Source of the DNA: Bradyrhizobium sp. AZCC 1693
GTDB lineage: Bacteria > Pseudomonadota > Alphaproteobacteria > Rhizobiales > Xanthobacteraceae
NCBI RefSeq assembly: GCF_036924745.1
Contig: NZ_JAZHSD010000001.1
Location: 1 to 64,000, forward strand
Direction of reading: 5' to 3'
Length of the DNA: 64,000 bases
The translations under genes and the position numbers were made by a program. This document shows, in pieces, positions 35,650 through 44,207 of this stretch. Positions within the stretch are counted from its first letter, which is position 1. Each line of letters opens with the position of its first letter. A model generated the notes under the pieces. That model did not search any database. It saw only the letters and a program-made list of their open reading frames with translations, and was not told where the DNA came from.

Positions 35650-36474
35650 TTACTTCACACGCTCGATCAATTCCATCGCGCCGGCCGGTGCGCGCACCTT
35701 GCCCTCGTGGATGACATAGGCGAACACGTCGCGCGGCGCCTTCGTCGGCTTGGCCTTGTCGACGCGCGGCAGATCATCGGGCTCGCCGCCACCGGCCCAG
35801 GCCTGGAAGCGCTTGGCCCAGGCGTCGAGCTGCTTCGGCGGATAGCAGGTCTTGAGCTCGTCATTGCCCTTCTGCAGCCTCGCATAGACGAAGTCGCTGA
35901 CGACATCGGCAATCGCCGGATATTTGCCGTGCTCGGCGAACACGACGGGCGTCTCGAACTTGCGCAGCAGCGCGATGAACTCCGGCACGCAGAAACTGTC
36001 ATGCCGCACCTCGACTACGTGACGCAGCGCGCGGCCTTCGTGCTTGCGCGGCAACAGTTCGAGGAACTTGCCGAAATCGGCCTCGTCGAATTTTTTGGTC
36101 GGCGCGAACTGCCACAGCACCGGACCGAGCCGGTCGCCGAGCTCCAGCACGCCGGAATCGTAGAAGCGCTTTACGGAATCGCCGGCTTCCGCCAGCACGC
36201 GACGGTTGGTCGCGAAGCGCGGTCCCTTCAGCGAGAACACGAATCCGTCCGGCACCTCGCGCGCCCATTTGCGAAAACTCTCCGGCTTCTGCGAGCCGTA
36301 ATAGGTGCCGTTGATCTCGATCGAGGTCAGCTTCGATGCGGCGTAGGACAGCTCCTTCGCCTGCGCGAGCTTTTCGGGATAAAACACCCCGCGCCACGGC
36401 TCGAAGGTCCAGCCGCCGATGCCGATAAAGATGTTGCCGCTGTTTTTCGCGGTCGATTTGGAAGGCCTGCTCAC
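35650..36474 (-). CDS. DUF72-family protein
   Basis: TIM-barrel-like protein of 274 residues (FIGIGGWTFEPWRGVFYPE, EINGTYYGSQKPESFRKWA, LGPVLWQFAPTKKFDEADF, VEVRHDSF). Known DUF72 proteins have no firm biochemical role. Its stop lies three bases from the stop of the convergent Bug gene. It may be functionally linked to the DUF488 gene, because the two families often occur together. Confidence 0.9.
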   Translation of the reverse strand: MSRPSKSTAKNSGNIFIGIGGWTFEPWRGVFYPEKLAQAKELSYAASKLTSIEINGTYYGSQKPESFRKWAREVPDGFVFSLKGPRFATNRRVLAEAGDSVKRFYDSGVLELGDRLGPVLWQFAPTKKFDEADFGKFLELLPRKHEGRALRHVVEVRHDSFCVPEFIALLRKFETPVVFAEHGKYPAIADVVSDFVYARLQKGNDELKTCYPPKQLDAWAKRFQAWAGGGEPDDLPRVDKAKPTKAPRDVFAYVIHEGKVRAPAGAMELIERVK

Positions 36475-36575
36475 GGGAGGGCTCGTCGGAAATGGGGGAG
36501 GGCAAGGCGCATGTTAACCAAATCGGCCCGGATTGGCCAGTTTGCCGGGGCTGGCTTAAGGCGTGGTCTCTCGAC

Positions 36576-36601
36576 AAAAAAGGCTCCGGAAAACCGGAGC
36601 C
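36576..36601 (-). terminator. Rho-independent terminator of the phasin gene
   Basis: Eight-bp perfect stem (36582-36589 with 36594-36601) with a four-base loop, followed on the minus strand by a six-T run. It lies 45 bases past the stop of the gene at 36646. Confidence 0.9.
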
Positions 36602-36645
36602 TCTTGATTCCACCAATTTTGCGCCAAACCGGTTTCGCGTTCGGC

Positions 36646-37275
36646 TCAGGACTTGCCGTGCGTCGCCGGCGTCTTGCCCGTCAACCCCTTGAATGGGTCG
36701 AGGGTCTGCTTGGCGAGCCGGTTGTGGAGTTCGCAGATCTTCTGCGACTCGGCGACCGAAGTTTCATAGGCCCGCTTCACGAATTCGCTCTGAACCGTCA
36801 TCGCCTTGTCGAGCGAGCGAACGCCGCTGAGCTGTTCGACAAACGATCCGAACTCCTCGATCGATTTCCTGGTGTAGTCGCGATAGGCATTCGCGATGGT
36901 CTGCAGGCTAACCGGTACCGGCTCCGCCGCGGACTCGGCTGCTGCGGGCTGGATCGACGCGGCCTCGGCGGGCGCGGCCTTGACTGGTGCGGGCTCGGGC
37001 GGCGAGGGCGCCGCGGCCGGCTGCGGCTCGGGCGGCGCGGCAACGGCCTCCACTGGTTCGTCGATGGCCGGCTGATCCACCTTCGGGCTTTCCGCGTGAA
37101 CCGGCTCCGGTCGCGGTGGTTGATCCTGATCCGGGCTCTGCAATTCAACCGGCGCCGGGCTCACGGTCGAACTCACGGTCGAACTCTCTTGGGGAGCGGC
37201 TTTTTTGCCCCGCTCTCCCTTCCGGTTGCGCCGTCCGGATTTCCCGGCCGGTTTGCCCTGATCTGTATTCGACAT
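36646..37275 (-). CDS. Phasin_2-type protein with long Pro/Ala-rich N-terminal tail
   Basis: A 209-residue protein. Residues 1-25 are basic (KSGRRNRKGERGKK) and residues 30-120 are a Pro/Ala/Glu-rich disordered tail. Residues 125-195 are a helical phasin domain (YRDYTRKSIEEFGSFVEQLSG, EFVKRAYETSVAESQKICEL). Phasins coat polyhydroxybutyrate granules; related proteins bind DNA or stress aggregates. The basic start plus phasin domain fits a PhaM- or PhaF-like role, but this is inference. Confidence 0.8.
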   Translation of the reverse strand: MSNTDQGKPAGKSGRRNRKGERGKKAAPQESSTVSSTVSPAPVELQSPDQDQPPRPEPVHAESPKVDQPAIDEPVEAVAAPPEPQPAAAPSPPEPAPVKAAPAEAASIQPAAAESAAEPVPVSLQTIANAYRDYTRKSIEEFGSFVEQLSGVRSLDKAMTVQSEFVKRAYETSVAESQKICELHNRLAKQTLDPFKGLTGKTPATHGKS

Positions 37276-37489
37276 CTTCTTCCCCTATTCCCTGTCAACC
37301 CGAAGGTCGAGACTCCGCCATGTTTGCGATGGAATCGCGGTTCTTGCTTGTCCGTCGCGCGGCGCTCGCGTGGTGAGATTTTGGAGGCCTGGTCGCGGCC
37401 GGTATTGTTGGTGGCTAACGCCGAGACTATTCCTCCACAAGCTTTTTCCGTGATATCAGTTCCCGATCAGGCGTAGGGGATGGTTGAGT

Positions 37490-37687
37490 ATGAATTCGCA
37501 GTCAGTCGCCGGTCTTTTGGGAGCCATCGTCGCGTCGATCGTGATGGTCGTTGCAATCGCCTACGGGCCGATCGGCCAGTTCGGAAAGCCCCCCAAGCCG
37601 GCGACCCTTCAGCAGCCCGCGCCGGTTCAGCAGGTTCCTGCGGCGCCAGCCCCCCGCGGGCCGGTGATTCGGGAAGTGCCGAACTAG
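37490..37687 (+). CDS. Small single-span membrane protein
   Basis: A 65-residue protein with one N-terminal membrane helix (residues 7-28, GLLGAIVASIVMVVAIAYG) and a Pro/Ala/Gln-rich tail. No family is recognised. AGGGGA lies nine bases before the ATG; a TTG two codons upstream is too close to it. It is divergent from the phasin gene. Confidence 0.65.
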   Translation: MNSQSVAGLLGAIVASIVMVVAIAYGPIGQFGKPPKPATLQQPAPVQQVPAAPAPRGPVIREVPN

Positions 37688-38011
37688 GGGCGGGATCGCC
37701 ATTGCGAAATCGCCGGGGCATTCCTATCTAGCCGCCAACGGCGACGTTGACGCTTCAAGGCTCCGGCGCCGGGACGACCATGAATAGTTTGGCTGCGCCG
37801 GATGTACGCGCGCCCTCTGTTCGTGGTCGTTGGCATTTTCAGAGCATTTTCAAGCGAAGCAGGCCCTGGATCCGATCCCGCGGAAGGCCACCGGGCAGCC
37901 CATGACGGGCAGACACCGGGTCGGTTTCATCCACCGTTTTCACCGTCCAGTCACTTCGTTCCTGACGCTCGCCTTGGCATGTCGGGCGGCTGCGGATATA
38001 CGCTGGCGATC
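37688..38011 (+). other. Intergenic region before the glycosyltransferase operon
   Basis: About 320 bases. The glycosyltransferase frame is open upstream, but the family starts at 38012. A degenerate partial match to the 5270-5317 repeat is seen near 37837. No convincing promoter is visible. Confidence 0.4.
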
Positions 38012-39142
38012 ATGAATGACGCCATCAAACCGGGCCCCGAAACCCCGTCGCAGGCCGGTTTGCCTGAGCTTTCGGTCGTTGTGCCGACCTTCAACGAGCG
38101 CGACAACGTCACCGTGTTGTACCGGCGGCTGGAAGCCACGCTATCAGGCATTGCCTGGGAAGTGGTCTTTGTCGACGACAATTCCCCTGACGGAACCTGG
38201 GAAGTGGTGCGAGGGCTGGCGCGGAGGGATTCCCGCGTCCGCTGTGTCCGCCGGATCGGGCGGCGGGGCCTGTCGGGGGCATGCATCGAGGGCATTTTGG
38301 CATCGAGCGGCCCCTATGCAGCGGTCATCGACGCCGATCTGCAGCACGACGAAACGCAACTGCCGAAGATGGTCGCGCTGTTGCGGACCGGCGAGACGGA
38401 ACTCGTGGTCGGCAGCCGCTATGTCGAGGGCGGCAGCGCCGACAGTTTCAACAAGCAGCGGGCAGGGGCCAGTCAGCTTGCAACCGAGGTTGCCAGGCGC
38501 GTCCTGAAGGTTGAGGTCGCCGATCCCATGAGCGGCTTCTTCATGATCCGCCGCGACCGCTTCGAGCAACTGGCGCCAGAGCTCTCGACCCAGGGCTTCA
38601 AGATCCTGCTCGACGTCATTGCGACCGCGCAGGGCAAGCTGCGCGCCATCGAAATTCCCTACACTTTCGGTTCGCGCCAGCACGGCGAGAGCAAGCTCGA
38701 TTCCATGGTGGCGCTGGATTTCCTCGGCCTGGTGCTGGCGAAGCTGACGCACGACGTGGTGTCGCTGCGTTTCCTGTTGTTTGCAATGGTCGGGGGCACC
38801 GGCCTTGTCGTGCATCTCACGGCGCTGTTCATTGCGCATGAAATCCTCCAGATGCCGTTTGCGGAGGCGCAGGCCATCGGCGCGCTGGTTGCCATGACCA
38901 GCAATTTCATCCTGAACAATTTTCTCACCTATCGCGACCAGCGGCTGAAGGGATTTGCGATCCTGCGCGGCCTGTTGCTGTTCTATCTCGTCTGCGGGGT
39001 CGGACTGCTCGCCAATGTCGGCGTCGCGTTCGCGGTCTTCGACCAGGAACCGATCTGGTGGCTCGCGGGCGCCGCAGGCGCGCTGATGGGCGTGGTCTGG
39101 AATTACGCGATGTCCGGACTGTTCGTCTGGCGCAAGCGATGA
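38012..39142 (+). CDS. Polyprenyl-phosphate glycosyltransferase with GtrA domain
   Basis: A 376-residue fusion. Residues 20-240 are a GT2 dolichol-phosphate-mannose-synthase-like domain (SVVVPTFNERDNV, FVDDNSPDGTW, DADLQHDE metal-binding motif, FGSRQHGESKL). Residues 255-376 are a GtrA-type four-helix membrane domain. It likely transfers a sugar to undecaprenyl phosphate and flips or presents it. The next gene, a GT39-like transferase, is the probable user. The start lacks a strong ribosome site. Confidence 0.9.
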   Translation: MNDAIKPGPETPSQAGLPELSVVVPTFNERDNVTVLYRRLEATLSGIAWEVVFVDDNSPDGTWEVVRGLARRDSRVRCVRRIGRRGLSGACIEGILASSGPYAAVIDADLQHDETQLPKMVALLRTGETELVVGSRYVEGGSADSFNKQRAGASQLATEVARRVLKVEVADPMSGFFMIRRDRFEQLAPELSTQGFKILLDVIATAQGKLRAIEIPYTFGSRQHGESKLDSMVALDFLGLVLAKLTHDVVSLRFLLFAMVGGTGLVVHLTALFIAHEILQMPFAEAQAIGALVAMTSNFILNNFLTYRDQRLKGFAILRGLLLFYLVCGVGLLANVGVAFAVFDQEPIWWLAGAAGALMGVVWNYAMSGLFVWRKR

Positions 39143-39149
39143 CGGGAAG

Positions 39150-40652
39150 ATGAATCCGAACGAAGCGCGGGTTGCCCTCAACACTGGTCTGGCAATCCTG
39201 GGGCTGGTGGCGCTACGCCTGATCGCCGCGGCGTTCACGCCAATCACCTTCGACGAAGCCTATTACTGGATGTGGTCGAAGCATCTCGCCGGCGGCTACT
39301 ACGATCATCCGCCGATGGTCGCCGTGGTGATCCGGCTCGGCACGCTGATCGCGGGCGATACCGAGTTCGGCGTGCGGCTGGTTTCTATCCTGCTGGCGCT
39401 GCCGATGAGCTGGGCGATCTATCAGGCCGGCGCCATCCTGTTCGGAAGCCGGCGCGTGGCCGCGTCGTCGGCGATCCTGCTGAACATCACGCTGATGGCC
39501 GCGGTCGGCACCATGATTGTCACGCCGGACGCGCCGTTGTTGGTCGCTTCCAGTCTCCTGCTGTTTGCGCTCGCCAAGGTGCTGCACACCGGTCGCGGCG
39601 TATGGTGGCTGGCGGTCGGCGCCGCCGCCGGTTGCGCGCTGCTGTCGAAATACACCGCGCTGTTCTTCGGACCGGCGATCCTGATCTGGCTGGTCGCCGT
39701 TCCCAAGCTGCGGCATTGGCTGATCTCGCCGTGGCTTTATCTCGGCGGGCTCGTCGCGCTGCTGCTGTTTGCGCCGGTCATTCTCTGGAACGCTGATCAC
39801 CACTGGATTTCCTTCATCAAGCAGATGGGGCGGGCGAGGATCGAGGATTTTCATCCGGTCTTCATTGCCGAGCTGATCCCGACACAGATCGCGTTCGCGA
39901 CGCCGCTGGTGTGGATGCTCGGTGCGATGGGCCTTTACGCGCTGTTCCGCCGGCGCGCCGGCGCGCCGGCGGGGAGCGTGCTCGTCAATGCGATGTTCTG
40001 GGTTATCGTCGCCTATTTCGTCTGGCACTCGCTGCATGCCCGCGTCGAGGCCAACTGGTTTGCGCCGGTCTACCCGGCGTTTGTGATCGCCGCCGCCGTC
40101 GCCGCGCATCTGGTCGAATGGCAGCCGCGCTGGCAACGGCTGGTCGATTTCTGCCGGCGCTGGGCGGCGCCGGGCGGTGTCGCGATGTTCGTGCTATTGG
40201 TCGTGCAGGCCGACACCGGCATGCTGTCGGGCTATCGCCGCGATGCCACCGTGCGCAGCGTCGGCATCGGCTGGCGCAAAACGGCCGATGAAATTGAGGC
40301 GGTGAGGGCGCGCGTTGGCGCGACATGCGTGCTCGCGGCGGATTACGGCACCACCGCCTGGCTCGCCTTCTATCTGCCGAAGGGGACTTGCGTCGCACAG
40401 CACAGCCAGCGCATCCGTTGGGTTAATATGCCCGAACCGGATGCAGCGCAGCTCGACGGCAAATCGCTGTATGCATATGAGGCGTGGCTCGGCGATGCCC
40501 CCTTCATGAAGGACAGGTTCGCTCGCGTCGAGCGGGTGGGCGAAGTTGCGCGCAAGCGCGGTCCGCTGGTGATCGAGACCTATGCGCTCGATGTGCTGGA
40601 AGGGCCGAAGGATGAGGTGTTCGACCGTAGGCCGCCGCCGGAGTTGCAATAG
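39150..40652 (+). CDS. GT39/ArnT-like membrane glycosyltransferase
   Basis: A 500-residue protein with about eleven membrane helices and the GT-C motif FDEAYYWMWSKH at residues 34-45 (catalytic DE), then YYDHPPMVA. It belongs to the PMT_2 group, which transfers a sugar from a polyprenyl-phosphate carrier to protein, lipid A or another acceptor. It follows the GT2-GtrA gene by seven bases, so the pair forms donor synthesis and transfer. The acceptor is unknown. Confidence 0.9.
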   Translation: MNPNEARVALNTGLAILGLVALRLIAAAFTPITFDEAYYWMWSKHLAGGYYDHPPMVAVVIRLGTLIAGDTEFGVRLVSILLALPMSWAIYQAGAILFGSRRVAASSAILLNITLMAAVGTMIVTPDAPLLVASSLLLFALAKVLHTGRGVWWLAVGAAAGCALLSKYTALFFGPAILIWLVAVPKLRHWLISPWLYLGGLVALLLFAPVILWNADHHWISFIKQMGRARIEDFHPVFIAELIPTQIAFATPLVWMLGAMGLYALFRRRAGAPAGSVLVNAMFWVIVAYFVWHSLHARVEANWFAPVYPAFVIAAAVAAHLVEWQPRWQRLVDFCRRWAAPGGVAMFVLLVVQADTGMLSGYRRDATVRSVGIGWRKTADEIEAVRARVGATCVLAADYGTTAWLAFYLPKGTCVAQHSQRIRWVNMPEPDAAQLDGKSLYAYEAWLGDAPFMKDRFARVERVGEVARKRGPLVIETYALDVLEGPKDEVFDRRPPPELQ

Positions 40653-40665
40653 AGCGCGCGGCCGG

Positions 40666-42561
40666 TCACTCCGCGGCGTCGGGATGCGTGCGTTGATCCT
40701 GCGTGGGATGTTCGCCCCGCCACAGCCAGACGGTGAGCGAGCCTGATCGGCCGCGAATCTGTGTCTCGACGGGGCCGGCAAGGCTGCCGGTCTTCAGCCG
40801 GGCGCCGGTGCGCTCCGCCGCGATGCGCAGCGTATCGCTCAGCGCCAATCGAACCTCGTGGCGGGCCGCCACTTCCATCAGACGGCTCGCCACGTTCACG
40901 GTGTCGCCGGTCGCGGTGATGTGCTGATGGTTTCGGCCGCCGAGCCGGGAAGCGACGATCGGTCCGAAATGTGCGCCGATCTTGAAGCCGATGCGCTGGG
41001 CGATTGCCGGCGGCAACGCCTCGATCCAGCGTTCGGTCTTGACGCAGAGCGCGATCGAACATTGCGCCGCGCGCGTGGCGTCATCCGGCGCTGCCTCCGG
41101 CAGGCCGAACAGGATCATGGCGCCGTCGCCGAGAAAACTCGTGATCATGCCGCCGCACCGCGTCACTTCCTTGTCGACCAGGGCGTGAAACTCCTTCAGG
41201 AGCCCCCGCGTGGCATCCGGATCGAGCGTTTCGCTGAGCGAGGTAAATCCGGAGAGATCGACGAACACGACGGCGGCATTCTGCCTGACCGGCGCCAGCA
41301 GGAAATCGGGATCGTGCGTCAGCCATTGCTGCAGGCCCGGCGTCTGGAATTGTTCGAGCAACCTGTTTTGCGTGGCGAGATGCTGGGCGCTGCGGCGGCC
41401 CGACCACAATTGCAACGTACCGAACAGGACGACCGGCGGCGCGGCGGCGGCAATGGTCGTCGCGGCGTCGAACCATATGCCATGCGCGAAGGAAATCGCA
41501 TTCGCCGCCGCCCATGCCAGCACGACCACGCTGACCGTCAAGAGGCCGATCGCGTTTCGCCGCCAGGCCAGCAGGCTGATCAGCAGCATTGGAAGCAGGA
41601 TCGTCATAATGGCCTCGACAAGACGAACCGGCCGGTCGCGCACGACGCCGTCCCCTGCGACCAGATGCGTAATCGCGGTGGAAATGATTTCCACCCCCGG
41701 CATCAGTGAATCGAATGGCGTCGGAAAAAAGTCGCCGGCGCCGGTTGCGGTCGCACCGAGGACGACGATCCGGCCCCGAATGGCTTCCTTGTCGATCTGG
41801 CCATCGATCAGATTTGCGGCGCTGACGGTGCGAATGCTGTGGCGCGGGCCGTAATAGGAAATCGGCAGCGCATAATCGGAAGCGGTCGCGATCGGCCGGT
41901 CGCCGAACAGCAGGCGGTCGGGCTCGATCGTCAGCTTCTGGCCGATCGCTATGGAGGCGACACGAAGCGGAAACGACAATTCGATTCTGTCGCGCGTTCG
42001 GAACAGCATCGGGACCGACAGCGGCGTGCCGGTCTGGCCCGTCGCCACATTGGCGATGCCGACTTCCGCACGGTCTGCAAAGGCCGGGAGTGGCAGCAGG
42101 AAGCGGTCAGCCTTCGGCAGCCGGGCCAGCGGCCCGTCGTCCTCTGCAGCAGGCTGAACGGTGTTCGAAAATACCGCCGCCGCCGCAAGCACGGCCGGAC
42201 GCGCCGCGAGCGATTCCGCGAGCGCCGCATCGCCATCGGCGGGTCCCTTGTCGACCAGCAAGAGATCGATCGCAATGACCTTCGGCTCCAGCTGTGCGAT
42301 CGCCTCGACGATTTTGGCGATCTCAGCGCGCGGCAGCGGATAGGTGCCGGCGAGCTTGACGATGGTGTCGTCAATCGCGACGATCGTGACGAGGTCAGGC
42401 GGCGCCTTTACGCCGCGCGCCAGCGTTCGCATATCGGTCAATGCCGATTCGAGCCGGTCCAGAAACCGCAAATGGCCGCTCGAATGGCCGAGCCATATCG
42501 CGCCTGCCCACAATCCCGTGCAAAGCAACGCAGCCAGAATATGAAGACGTCGACGGCTCAT
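40666..42561 (-). CDS. CHASE2-domain class III adenylate cyclase
   Basis: A 631-residue receptor cyclase. A short N-terminal helix (residues 8-25) precedes a periplasmic CHASE2 domain (about 30-315: DLVTIVAIDDTIVKLAG, VIAIDLLLVDKG, VLGATATGAGDFFPTPFD). Three helices (about 320-400) lead to the cyclase domain (about 420-600) with FVDLSGFTSL, FLGDGAMILFG and GDTVNVASRLM intact. It senses an unknown envelope signal and makes cAMP. The FecR-domain gene precedes it by eight bases. Confidence 0.92.
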   Translation of the reverse strand: MSRRRLHILAALLCTGLWAGAIWLGHSSGHLRFLDRLESALTDMRTLARGVKAPPDLVTIVAIDDTIVKLAGTYPLPRAEIAKIVEAIAQLEPKVIAIDLLLVDKGPADGDAALAESLAARPAVLAAAAVFSNTVQPAAEDDGPLARLPKADRFLLPLPAFADRAEVGIANVATGQTGTPLSVPMLFRTRDRIELSFPLRVASIAIGQKLTIEPDRLLFGDRPIATASDYALPISYYGPRHSIRTVSAANLIDGQIDKEAIRGRIVVLGATATGAGDFFPTPFDSLMPGVEIISTAITHLVAGDGVVRDRPVRLVEAIMTILLPMLLISLLAWRRNAIGLLTVSVVVLAWAAANAISFAHGIWFDAATTIAAAAPPVVLFGTLQLWSGRRSAQHLATQNRLLEQFQTPGLQQWLTHDPDFLLAPVRQNAAVVFVDLSGFTSLSETLDPDATRGLLKEFHALVDKEVTRCGGMITSFLGDGAMILFGLPEAAPDDATRAAQCSIALCVKTERWIEALPPAIAQRIGFKIGAHFGPIVASRLGGRNHQHITATGDTVNVASRLMEVAARHEVRLALSDTLRIAAERTGARLKTGSLAGPVETQIRGRSGSLTVWLWRGEHPTQDQRTHPDAAE

Positions 42562-42569
42562 TTGCGTGT

Positions 42570-43088
42570 CTATTGTCCCAATCTTGCCATCAGGGCCGTA
42601 ACGCGCGCGGGCGGCCAGCGCTTGACGATCAATTCGCCCGATGGCTCGACATCGACGCCGTCACCGGCGCCGAGTACGACGCTGCCGCGGCCGGCGGGCC
42701 GCGCCACGCTGACGCGGCCGTCGACGACGAAGACCGATGTCTTTGCGCCTTCGGCGTCCACCGCCCATTTGGTGCCGCGCACCGCCGCAATCGCCTGCGG
42801 CGTCACCACGTCGAACCTGGCGCGGCCCAGCTTTTTCGGCACCTCGAGCAGCAGGGCCTTGTTGCTGAGTTCGACGGAATCGATATGGCCGTCACGGTTG
42901 CGATCCCCCAGTTCGAACTTCGCACCGCTCTCGGCCACGATCGTGATCGCCGTTGGGCAATGCACGGTTTGCGTCCCTTGAGCTGTCGGCGCGGACGTAC
43001 AGCCCAATTTCGGCTGGGCCAACGCAGGTCCAGCGAGGAGGCCGAGGCTTGCAACAGCGATACTTCCGGCGCGTGCCAGCTTTGTCAT
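42570..43088 (-). CDS. Secreted FecR-domain protein
   Basis: A 172-residue periplasmic protein. The signal is cleaved after ALAQ (about residue 25). The FecR core is TAITIVAESGAKFELGD, then VVTPQAIAAVRGTKWAVD and SVFVVDGRVSVARPAGRGSVVLGAGDGVDV. An EF-hand-like stretch, GDRNRDGHIDSVELSN, interrupts the FecR domain near residues 61-75. It pairs with the CHASE2 cyclase and may present the signal to it. Confidence 0.88.
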   Translation of the reverse strand: MTKLARAGSIAVASLGLLAGPALAQPKLGCTSAPTAQGTQTVHCPTAITIVAESGAKFELGDRNRDGHIDSVELSNKALLLEVPKKLGRARFDVVTPQAIAAVRGTKWAVDAEGAKTSVFVVDGRVSVARPAGRGSVVLGAGDGVDVEPSGELIVKRWPPARVTALMARLGQ

Positions 43089-43363
43089 GGCAGCTTCCCC
43101 TTCGGGGTATGGGCGGAACAGGCGTGGTGGTGATACGGTGCCGTATCACAGCGCCAGCCTCCAATGCAAAGCCATCGGCAGGCGATAGTATGTCTGCCTC
43201 CGGCGGTTAAGGTTCGGCGATAGCTCCCATGCAGAATATCCACGCAAAATAGCTCGAAAACGGGCGGAATCTGCGGTTGTAGGTCGAATTTTTTTCCCGC
43301 GGGTGTCGGACCCCCGAGGCGCAGAGCGTCTTGTAGCTGAGCAACCAACGCAGAGGTCATGCC

Positions 43364-44059
43364 ATGTCCGGTTCCGCCCTGAAACCCGCCACTGAGCTCG
43401 CACGCGGCAACGGCGTGCGCGTCCCCAACGAGAGCGCCGAGTATCGCCGCGCCCGCGAGCAATTGCTGGCGGAGGAGATCGAGCTGCGCCGCCACATCGA
43501 GCGCGTCGCCGAACTGCGCCGCGCGCTGCCGCCGGGCGGGGTGGTGACGAAGAACTATGCGTTCGAAGGCGAGGGCGGCAAGGCAACCTTGCCCGACCTG
43601 TTCGGCAACAAGCAGACGCTCGTGATCTATAGCTATATGTTCGGACCCCAGCGTGAGCAGCCGTGCCCGATGTGCACCTCCTTCATGAGCACCTGGGAAG
43701 CGAAGCTGCCCGATGTCGAGCAGCGCATCGCCTTCGTGTTCGTGGCGCGCTCGCCGATCGCAAGGCTGATCGAGGCGAAGAGGGCGCGCGGCTGGACGCG
43801 GCACCGGATCTACTCGGACGCATCGGGCGACTACACGCGCGACTATGTCAGCGCTGCGGATGCGGACGCGCCCGGCTACAACGTGTTCACGCGCCGCGAC
43901 GGCAGCATCCGCCATTTCTGGTCCGGCGAAATGGGACCATCGACCGCCGATCCCGGACAGGATCCGCGCGGTGCGCCGGACTTCGATCCGCTGTGGACCA
44001 TCCTGGACACCACACCGGAAGGGCGCGGCAGGGATTGGTATCCGAAGCTGAGTTATTAG
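43364..44059 (+). CDS. DUF899-family thioredoxin-like protein
   Basis: A 231-residue protein. An N-terminal helical arm (YRRAREQLLAEEIELRRHIERVAELRR) leads to a thioredoxin-like fold with the CPMCTSF motif near residues 103-109, and a C-terminal SGEMGPSTADPGQDPRG...PLWTILDTTPEGRGRDW block that defines the family. The redox substrate is unknown. AGAGGT precedes the ATG. It lies 148 bases upstream of rtcB on the same strand. Confidence 0.9.
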   Translation: MSGSALKPATELARGNGVRVPNESAEYRRAREQLLAEEIELRRHIERVAELRRALPPGGVVTKNYAFEGEGGKATLPDLFGNKQTLVIYSYMFGPQREQPCPMCTSFMSTWEAKLPDVEQRIAFVFVARSPIARLIEAKRARGWTRHRIYSDASGDYTRDYVSAADADAPGYNVFTRRDGSIRHFWSGEMGPSTADPGQDPRGAPDFDPLWTILDTTPEGRGRDWYPKLSY

Positions 44060-44207
44060 TACTCGCGGCGCGCAAAGCCATTCCTGGCATGCTCGACGTT
44101 GTGATACTTCACTGCGAACCGAACGGACCTCTGTTGCGAGCGACATGGGATCCTTCGAAGCCTTGAACGGCTTTCGGTATGAGGCGTTTGCAGTGAAGGA
44201 GGATCAA

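Noticed and set aside
44080..44150. Possible sigma-54 promoter before rtcB
   Set aside because: TGGCAT near 44091 has no TTGC at the required spacing; GGACCTCTGTTGC near 44126 has a spacer one base short.
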